Positions 14,890 through 19,316 of a DNA stretch of 19,316 nt are shown here, piece by piece. The stretch comes from Candidatus Berkelbacteria bacterium (GTDB lineage: Bacteria > Patescibacteriota > UBA1384 > VFKW01), in contig VFKW01000043.1 in NCBI GenBank assembly GCA_009885355.1, positions 1 through 19,316 on the forward strand, read 5' to 3'. A program made the translations under genes and the position numbers. Numbering within the stretch: position 1 is the stretch's first letter; each line of letters starts with the position of its first letter. The notes below the pieces were generated by a model. That model was not told the DNA's origin and did no database searches. It saw nothing but the letters and a program-made list of their open reading frames with translations.

Positions 14890-15201
14890 ATGAGTGATTT
14901 AAATATCCCTAATGAAAATAAATTGATATACGTTATGTGTCAAAATCAGATTGAATTTGCCGCTCTTTTTGGATCTCGCGCCAAGGGTACGGCAAAAAAA
15001 AATAGTGATTATGATATTTTAATTCAATTTTCCCCGAATACTCGGGTCGGTCTGTTTAAATATCAGGATATCGAAGATGAGGTTTCCGCAGCAATTGGTG
15101 AAAAAGTTGATCTTGTTACAGTGGGTGGAATAGATAAGTATATTAAAGAAGAAGTTTTTAATACGATGAAGGTAATATATGACAATAGATCAAAAAGATA
15201 A
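14890..15201 (+). CDS. mntA: MntA-like nucleotidyltransferase antitoxin, 103 aa
   Basis: This is the antitoxin of an intact MNT/HEPN (type VII) pair. The motif G28-S29-x10-D40-x-D42 and D74 are present. The enzyme should use ATP to add AMP units to the tyrosine of the R-x4-H-x-Y motif of HepT. Relative to the left copy the changes include N14Y, R17C, D38N and the C-terminal RSKR. None touches the catalytic residues. It overlaps hepT by 23 bases. Expression probably starts from the extended -10 next to the ATG, with no Shine-Dalgarno. Cytoplasmic. Confidence 0.92.
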   Translation: MSDLNIPNENKLIYVMCQNQIEFAALFGSRAKGTAKKNSDYDILIQFSPNTRVGLFKYQDIEDEVSAAIGEKVDLVTVGGIDKYIKEEVFNTMKVIYDNRSKR

Positions 15202-15520
15202 TTTGAGATTGTGCCATATTGTTGAAGCGGCAGGGCATATTGCGGATTTTATTTTAGATGTTTCGCAGGATGAGTTTAGTTCTGATTATGAAAAACAGTC
15301 AGCGGTTATCCGTCAATTTGAAATAATTGGCGAGGCGGCGGGCAAGCTTTCGTCGGAATTTACAAAGCAAAATAGTGTGATTCACTGGTCTAAAGTTGTT
15401 GGGATGCGACACAAAATGATTCATGATTATTTTGATGTTGATGTAGATATTGTCTGGGCGACAGCTGTTGATGACGTTCCACCTCTTAAGGTGGCTGTTG
15501 AAAAAATTCTCGGCAATTAA
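15179..15520 (+). CDS. hepT: HepT-like HEPN ribonuclease toxin, 113 aa
   Basis: This is the toxin of the MNT/HEPN pair. It is all-helical and of normal length for HepT. The catalytic signature is RHKMIHDYF (77-85), that is R77-x4-H82-x-Y84. R and H form the RNase site of the HEPN dimer and Y84 is the expected AMP acceptor. IRQFEIIGEAAGKLS (44-58) is a conserved HepT helix. It starts within the last 23 bases of mntA with GAAGG six bases upstream, so it depends on mntA translation. It is followed by a short terminator and hairpin H5. The RNA target in this organism is unknown. The corresponding gene of the left copy has lost 96 codons. Confidence 0.93.
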   Translation: MTIDQKDNLRLCHIVEAAGHIADFILDVSQDEFSSDYEKQSAVIRQFEIIGEAAGKLSSEFTKQNSVIHWSKVVGMRHKMIHDYFDVDVDIVWATAVDDVPPLKVAVEKILGN

Positions 15521-15562
15521 TTATGGTTGGTACCAGTATTTGGCTTAATATGTATATCGATG

Positions 15563-15597
15563 CTACCAATATTTGTATTAATTTAGGTAGTCTTTTT
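15563..15597 (+). terminator. Probable intrinsic terminator of mntA-hepT
   Basis: CTACC (15563-15567) and GGTAG (15586-15590) pair around an AT-rich loop and are followed by TCTTTTTT. It is conserved in the left copy at 10904-10939. Confidence 0.55.
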
Positions 15598-15634
15598 TAT
15601 ATGTAGTAAATAGTTAATTTTGGTTTGACTGGCG

Positions 15635-15679
15635 AAAAGGTGTCAAAAATGTGCGATCGCACAAAAGTGACATCTTTTT
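15635..15679. repeat. Two-level boundary hairpin H5
   Basis: The outer arms AAAAGGTGTCA (15635-15645) and TGACATCTTTTT (15668-15679) pair with one G-T wobble. The core TGTGCGATCGCACA (15650-15663) is a perfect palindrome. The right flank AGGTATGGGTTGG matches H1 and H3. Confidence 0.83.
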
Positions 15680-15701
15680 AGGTATGGGTTGGTTTTGTGG
15701 A

Positions 15702-15731
15702 TTGACATGTTTGGTTTATGTTCGGTATTAT
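15702..15731 (+). promoter_or_regulatory. Promoter before the bro remnant and rhuM
   Basis: TTGACA (15702-15707), 18 bases, then TATTAT (15726-15731). It is the duplicate of the bro promoter at 11112-11141. It now probably drives rhuM with a leader of about 210 bases that includes the 65-bp repeat and the bro remnant. Confidence 0.65.
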
Positions 15732-15771
15732 AGTAGTTAGGAGTTAGTAGCTGGGAGTTGGGGGCGGCGGA

Positions 15772-15836
15772 CTGGATTCCCGATATTCGGGTCCCGAATG
15801 ACTTCGAGACTCGAGTTCGAGAATGACAATAGTGAA
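15772..15836. repeat. 65-bp repeat, second identical copy
   Basis: This is identical to 12099-12163. Here it sits between the promoter and the bro remnant rather than after bro, so the order of parts differs between the two blocks. It joins directly to GGGGAGG, the ribosome site of the bro remnant. Confidence 0.8.
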
Positions 15837-15847
15837 GGGGAGGTGAA

Positions 15848-15925
15848 ATGGATTTGGAGACTCGATTGGCTATATTTAAGTGAATTCTATTTGAAAAACC
15901 ATTTATAAAAATAAATAGAAGTTAT
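15848..15925 (+). pseudogene. Remnant of the 5' end of a second bro gene
   Basis: The ribosome site, ATG and next 70 or so bases align with the start of bro at 11225. ATGGA, TGGAGAC, TTGGCTATATTT, CTATT and ACCATTTATAA are shared. A one-base loss turns CAGGGGAAT into AAGTGAAT, giving MDLETRLAIFK and a TGA. Similarity ends near 15925, just before the rhuM ribosome site. The rest of bro is gone and rhuM stands in its place. Confidence 0.8.
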
Positions 15926-15947
15926 AAAATTAAATAAGGAGGGGAAG

Positions 15948-16886
15948 GTGAAAGAATCAGGTGATCAAGGGCAAGTTATTATTTATCGAACCCAGGATGG
16001 TTCGACTCAGCTGGAGGTTCAAATGATCAGTGAGAATGTTTGGTTGAGTCAAAAGAAAATGGCGGAGCTTTTCGAAGTAGATATTCGTACAATTAGTGAG
16101 CATTTGATGAATATTTTTACATCAGGTGAACTTTTACGAAATTCAACTATCCGGAAATTCCGGACAGTTCAACAAGAGGGACAGAGAGAGGTAGCTCGTG
16201 AAATTGAGCAATATAATCTTGATACGATTATTTCTGTTGGTTATCGTGTGAATTCTATGCGGGCGACACAATTTCGTATCTGGGCGACGAAAAATCTGCG
16301 TGAATATATCGTCAAAGGTTTTGTAATGGATGATGACCGGTTGGCAAATGGTGGTTATAGAAATGGTTATTTTGGCGAGATGCTCGAGCGGGTCCGAAAG
16401 ATTCGTGCCTCGGAGCGGAATTTGTATGAAAAAGTTAGGGATATTTTTTCGACCAGCGCAGATTATGATACAAAGGCAGATTATACAAAAGAGTTTTATG
16501 CTGTAATGCAGAATAAATTTCATTTTGCGATAACAGGCAAGACGGCTGCTGAATTAGTGGTCAGCCGCATCGATAGTAAAAAAGAAAATATTGGTATGAC
16601 CAGTTATAATAAGGTTTCTGTGACAAGACAGGAAGCCGAAGTTGCCAAGAATTATATGATTGAAACTGAGCTTCGCCAGCTTTATTTATTGGTTGAACAG
16701 TTTCTTTCGTATTCTGAATTTCAAATTGAGCGCAAAAATGTGATGTATATGAAAGATTGGGTTTCGTATCTTGATGATATGCTAAAAGCAAATAAATTGG
16801 AGATATTGTCAAATAAGGGGAATATTTCACATAAGGAAATGGAAAAAGTCGTAAAAAAAGAAATTTTAAAGTTTAATACTAAGTAA
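15948..16886 (+). CDS. rhuM: RhuM family protein (Virulence_RhuM), 312 aa
   Basis: This is a RhuM-family protein. The N-terminal QVIIYRTQDGSTQLEVQM and VWLSQKKMAELFEVDIRTIS (32-50) look like a DNA-binding helical region, followed by HLMNIFTSGEL. The family core is EQYNLDTIISVGYRVNS (87-103) and ATQFRIWATKNLREYIVKGF (106-125). The C-terminal half (140-312) is helical with KIRASERNLYEKVRDIF and ELRQLYLLVEQFLSYSE. GTG 15948 is the start, with AGGAGG six bases upstream. The family is found on pathogenicity islands and mobile elements and is often near defence genes. Its biochemical role is not established. It occupies the position that bro has in the left block. Codons near 67-75 carry a 17-base palindromic segment identical to one before abiEi. 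Confidence 0.9.
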   Translation: MKESGDQGQVIIYRTQDGSTQLEVQMISENVWLSQKKMAELFEVDIRTISEHLMNIFTSGELLRNSTIRKFRTVQQEGQREVAREIEQYNLDTIISVGYRVNSMRATQFRIWATKNLREYIVKGFVMDDDRLANGGYRNGYFGEMLERVRKIRASERNLYEKVRDIFSTSADYDTKADYTKEFYAVMQNKFHFAITGKTAAELVVSRIDSKKENIGMTSYNKVSVTRQEAEVAKNYMIETELRQLYLLVEQFLSYSEFQIERKNVMYMKDWVSYLDDMLKANKLEILSNKGNISHKEMEKVVKKEILKFNTK

Positions 16887-17070
16887 GATCGCTGAAAAAT
16901 TTTATTATTCTTCGAGCGAGCGAAGTGAGTCGAGAAGTATAAACCAAGTAGTTCTCGACAAGCTGGCTCGGACGATACTCGCCACGTAAGAGGAAATTTT
17001 GATTGTATAAATGACGAACGAACAATATTCATAATATTTGGTCAACTGAATTAGGTTTTTCAGCGGGATC
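16887..17070. repeat. MITE-like element directly after rhuM
   Basis: GATC-GCTGAAAAA (16887-16899) begins at the base after the rhuM stop, and TTTTTCAGC-GG-GATC (17056-17070) closes the segment as an inverted repeat. Inside are TCGAGAA/TTCTCGA arms (16930-16936 and 16952-16958) and a GC-richer stretch with CGAGCGAGCGAAGTGAGTCG. There is no coding capacity. It may be a non-autonomous element or a processed terminator region. Confidence 0.5.
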
Positions 17071-17086
17071 TAGTTATATGGTTTTC

Positions 17087-17125
17087 TGGATTCCGGTTCT
17101 GGGATCCCATCCCGACCGGAATGAC
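17087..17125. repeat. Dispersed 'GGATTCC...GGAATGAC' palindromic repeat, copy near rhuM
   Basis: GGATTCC (17088-17094) and GGAATGAC (17118-17125) flank GGTTCTGGGATCCCATCCCG. It is closely related to 8745-8803. Confidence 0.65.
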
Positions 17126-17145
17126 GACGTCGAGGTTTTTTGATA

Positions 17146-17181
17146 TTTCAATATGTTATTAAATTTAATAACATATTGAAA
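17146..17181. repeat. Perfect 36-bp palindrome
   Basis: TTTCAATATGTTATTAAA (17146-17163) is followed at once by its exact reverse complement (17164-17181), with no loop. It is very AT-rich and not followed by a T-run. One half and its overlap match the abiEi leader at 12307-12330 (21 of 24). The lack of a spacer favours a protein-binding site or cruciform over a terminator. Confidence 0.75.
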
Positions 17182-17222
17182 ATGGTTTAGCTGTATTATG
17201 GTTTCTTTGGGGCTTGAAGAAT

Positions 17223-17259
17223 ATTTAAAAATGCCCTGGAGATCAGGGCATTTTTAAAT
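17223..17259. terminator. Bidirectional intrinsic terminator between rhuM and ahcY
   Basis: ATTTAAAAATGCCCTG (17223-17238) and its exact complement (17244-17259) form a 16-bp stem with a 5-base loop GAGAT. The A-run and T-run on the two sides give a U-tail in both directions, as expected between convergent genes. Confidence 0.85.
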
Positions 17260-17264
17260 GGGGA

Positions 17265-17399
17265 GATCCCCGGGTCCCGTTCGACGTTACTCTCATTCGA
17301 GTCTGAGCGGCGAGGTCGCTAGACCTCAGAGTCGATGACAGGGTCTGAGTCGTACCGAAGACATGCCCGAGGATGACAATTTATTGAGTCCGGAATGAC
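17265..17399. repeat. GC-richer composite repeat beside ahcY
   Basis: This non-coding stretch contains GAGGTC-GCTA-GACCTC and other short dyads. It includes GATGACA twice and TCCGGAATGACG at its right end, so it belongs to the same dispersed repeat class as 8745-8803. The base composition differs from the AT-rich surroundings. Confidence 0.5.
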
Positions 17400-17409
17400 G
17401 GCATACGAG

Positions 17410-18723
17410 TTAATATCGATACATATCAGGTTTATATGGACCTTCGATTGGGATGCCGAGGTAGTCGGATTGTTTCTGGGTTAGTTTTGTTAGTTTGACA
17501 CTGAGTTTTTCAAGGTGAAGGCGGGCTACTTTTTCATCTAATTCTTTAGGTAAAACATAGACTTTGCCGCGTTCGTATTTTGTTGGTTCAGTGTAAAGGG
17601 CGATTTGGGCTAGACATTGGTTGGTAAATGAGGCACTCATGACAAAACTTGGGTGACCGTGGGCGTTGCCTAAGTTTACTAGGCGGCCTCGGGATAATAG
17701 AATAAGGCATTTGCCATTATCCCAAATAAATTTATCGACTTGAGGCTGGATGTTTTCTTCTTTAATATTCTTTTGACTTTCGAGCCAGGCAACATCGATT
17801 TCACTGTCAAAGTGTCCGATATTACAAACGATGGCGGCATCTTTCATGGCGGTCATGTGCTCACCAGTAATAATATCGCAGCAACCGGTAGTGGTGACGA
17901 AAATATCGCCGACTGGGGCTGCTTCTTCCATAGTGGTTACTTCATAGCCTTCCATGGCTGCTTGAAGGGCAATGATCGGGTCAATTTCAGTGATAAGGAC
18001 ACGGGCGCCGAAACCGCTCATGGATTGGGCACAGCCTTTTCCAACGTCGCCATAGCCGGCCACAACGACAGTCTTGCCTGCAATCATGATGTCAGTGGCA
18101 CGCTTGATGCCGTCGGCTAATGATTCACGGCAGCCGTATTTGTTGTCGAATTTTGATTTGGTGACCGAGTCGTTGACATTGATGCATGGAGTTTTGAGAG
18201 TGCCGGCTTCCATCATTTGATAGAGACGGTGGACGCCTGTTGTGGTTTCCTCAGAGACGCCAATAACTCCCTTGATAAGGTCGGGATGTTTTTTATGTAT
18301 TAATAAGGTGAGATCTCCTCCATCGTCGAGGATCATATTTGGTCCAAGGCCGTCGCCAAAATCGAGGGTTTGCTCAACACACCACCAGTATTCTTCTTCG
18401 GTTTCACCTTTCCAGGCATAAACAGGGATGCCGGCAGCTGCAATAGCAGCGGCGGCATGGTCCTGAGTAGAGAAAATATTACAGCTGCTCCATTTGACAG
18501 TTGCACCGAGTTCAATGAGGGTTTCAATGAGGACGGCGGTTTGAATGGTCATATGGAGACAACCGGCAATTCTGGCACCTTTTAAGGGTTTTTTCGTGCC
18601 AAATTCGCGGCGCAAGCTCATTAATCCCGGCATTTCTTTTTCAGCAAGGATGATTTCTTTGCGACCCCAAGGGGCAAGATCTAGGTCTTTTACTTTAAAG
18701 TTATCGGTTGATGGTTTAGGCAT
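17410..18723 (-). CDS. ahcY: Adenosylhomocysteinase (S-adenosylhomocysteine hydrolase), 437 aa
   Basis: The enzyme reversibly splits S-adenosylhomocysteine into adenosine and homocysteine, removing the product inhibitor of methyltransferases. It is cytosolic, NAD-bound and usually tetrameric. LHMTIQTAVLIETL (56-69), SCNIFSTQDHAAAA, NVNDSVTKSKFDNKYGCRES (182-201), the NAD site VAGYGDVGKG (221-230), the HFDSEID region and HPSFVMSASF (357-366) are all present. The C-terminal KPDMYRY supplies the lysine and tyrosine that reach the neighbouring subunit's NAD. The length corresponds to the form without the 40-residue insertion. ATG 18723 is chosen for the AAGGAG site six bases upstream. It lies downstream of a PfkB-type kinase gene on the same strand. 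Confidence 0.97.
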   Translation of the reverse strand: MPKPSTDNFKVKDLDLAPWGRKEIILAEKEMPGLMSLRREFGTKKPLKGARIAGCLHMTIQTAVLIETLIELGATVKWSSCNIFSTQDHAAAAIAAAGIPVYAWKGETEEEYWWCVEQTLDFGDGLGPNMILDDGGDLTLLIHKKHPDLIKGVIGVSEETTTGVHRLYQMMEAGTLKTPCINVNDSVTKSKFDNKYGCRESLADGIKRATDIMIAGKTVVVAGYGDVGKGCAQSMSGFGARVLITEIDPIIALQAAMEGYEVTTMEEAAPVGDIFVTTTGCCDIITGEHMTAMKDAAIVCNIGHFDSEIDVAWLESQKNIKEENIQPQVDKFIWDNGKCLILLSRGRLVNLGNAHGHPSFVMSASFTNQCLAQIALYTEPTKYERGKVYVLPKELDEKVARLHLEKLSVKLTKLTQKQSDYLGIPIEGPYKPDMYRY

Positions 18724-18865
18724 ATGAACTCCTTTTTGATTAAATTTCAAATGTCAAATTTCCAATGTCAAATCAAGTTCAAATGACTAAATGTCAAAAA
18801 TTTGGATTTTGGATTTACCCGCCGGCAGGCGGATTGATTTGACATTTGACATTTGTAATTTGATA
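18724..18865. repeat. AT-rich spacer with repeated AAATGTCAAAT units
   Basis: AAATGTCAAA-type units occur in direct orientation at about 18748-18800, and the complement TTTGACATTTGACATTTG occurs at 18838-18857, with CCCGCCGGCAGGCGG (about 18819-18833) between them. The whole can fold as a long imperfect hairpin. It separates the kinase gene from ahcY. No promoter of good quality could be assigned to ahcY. Confidence 0.55.
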
Positions 18866-19316
18866 TTAGAAATATCGCATTTCTTTTATTTTTTTGTATC
18901 TTTCTTTAATATTGGTAATTTTGGTTCTCTTTGTATATTCTAAACTAAAATCCTGGGCACAGAAAGAGGCAACAGCGGTACCGTAGATCATGGCTTTGCG
19001 GATATTGGTTTCTGATAGGTCATTGGTTTTGGCAAGATAACCGATCATACCACCGGCAAATGAATCACCGCAACCAGTTGGATCTTTGACAGTTTCAAGG
19101 GGATATGCAGGTGCGGAAAAGATGCCACTCTCGGAAAATAACAAGGCACCATGCTCCCCTTTTTTGATGGCGACGTATTTTGGCCCCATTTTTAGAAGCA
19201 TTTTTCCGGCATTTATAAGGTTTGGAGTCTCGCATAGCTGTCGGGCTTCACCTTCGTTTAAAACTAGGAAATCAACCTTTTTAATTACATTTAAGAGTTC
19301 ATCTTTTTTACTGGAA
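18866..19316 (-). CDS. PfkB family kinase, C-terminal part (cut by window edge)
   Basis: About 150 C-terminal residues of a ribokinase-fold kinase. The reading frame stays open through the right edge, so the ATG at 19201 is internal and not the start. VDFLVLNEGEARQLCE holds the N-x-x-E motif of the family. MGPKYVAIKKGEHGALLF is a core strand region. VKDPTGCGDSFAGGMIGYLA carries the GxGD catalytic aspartate and anion hole (the usual DTTGAGD, here with Cys in place of Ala). Upstream of ahcY, an adenosine or related nucleoside kinase that uses the adenosine released by the hydrolase is a reasonable guess. A sugar kinase is the main alternative. Confidence 0.85.
   Translation of the reverse strand, partial: SSKKDELLNVIKKVDFLVLNEGEARQLCETPNLINAGKMLLKMGPKYVAIKKGEHGALLFSESGIFSAPAYPLETVKDPTGCGDSFAGGMIGYLAKTNDLSETNIRKAMIYGTAVASFCAQDFSLEYTKRTKITNIKERYKKIKEMRYF

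Larger units (their letters stand above)
14796..15770 (+). repeat. Right copy of the duplicated cassette block
   Basis: This block contains hairpin H4, an extended -10 promoter, intact mntA and hepT, the terminator, hairpin H5 and the TTGACA promoter, in the same order and orientation as 10422-11183. It is the complete version with respect to hepT but is followed by a broken bro copy. Confidence 0.85.

Noticed and set aside
8976..15679. The five hairpins as a CRISPR array
   Set aside because: Spacing is irregular, from hundreds of bases to kilobases, and complete genes lie between them. There are no uniform spacers and no cas genes.
17740..18120. 126-residue plus-strand open frame opposite ahcY
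   Set aside because: It is the shadow of a conserved enzyme gene on the other strand.

Overview
The window is AT-rich bacterial DNA read with the standard code (TGA is used as a stop). It looks like an uncultivated, small-genome-type bacterium. Bro, RhuM, AbiE and MNT/HEPN cassettes, together with dispersed palindromic 'GGATTCC...GGAATGAC' repeats, are common in candidate-phylum genomes such as Patescibacteria. The sequence alone does not fix the phylum. No rRNA, tRNA, CRISPR array or transposase is visible.

Region 1 (1-8356, all minus strand) is a surface-polysaccharide operon. A good sigma-70-type promoter at 8328-8356 starts it. The transcription order is an ABC-2 permease (Wzm-like), its ATPase with a C-terminal cargo domain (Wzt-like), a small SAM methyltransferase, a 903-residue three-module glycosyltransferase, two GT4-like glycosyltransferases and a third that runs off the left edge. 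Genes are close or overlap, as expected for assembly and ABC-dependent export of an O-antigen or S-layer-type glycan.

Region 2 (about 8357-17400) is an accessory island made of cassettes separated by repeats: DUF3800; MntA with a deleted HepT; Bro-N; AbiEi/AbiEii; an unknown 306-residue protein; an intact MntA/HepT pair; a bro remnant; and RhuM. The most striking structure is a family of five two-level hairpins of about 45 bp at cassette boundaries. Their outer stems differ in sequence but keep pairing, and four of the five share a TGTGCG(A/N)..CGCA core. Two direct copies of a hairpin-mntA-hepT-hairpin-promoter-bro block lie 4371 bp apart and bracket bro, AbiE and the unknown gene. The left copy has lost 96 codons of the HepT toxin exactly in frame while keeping the antitoxin. 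The right copy keeps the toxin but has lost bro, which is replaced by rhuM.

Region 3 (17410-19316, minus strand) is core metabolism: S-adenosylhomocysteine hydrolase, preceded by a PfkB-family kinase cut by the right edge that may act on the adenosine it releases. A 16-bp-stem bidirectional terminator separates this region from the island.
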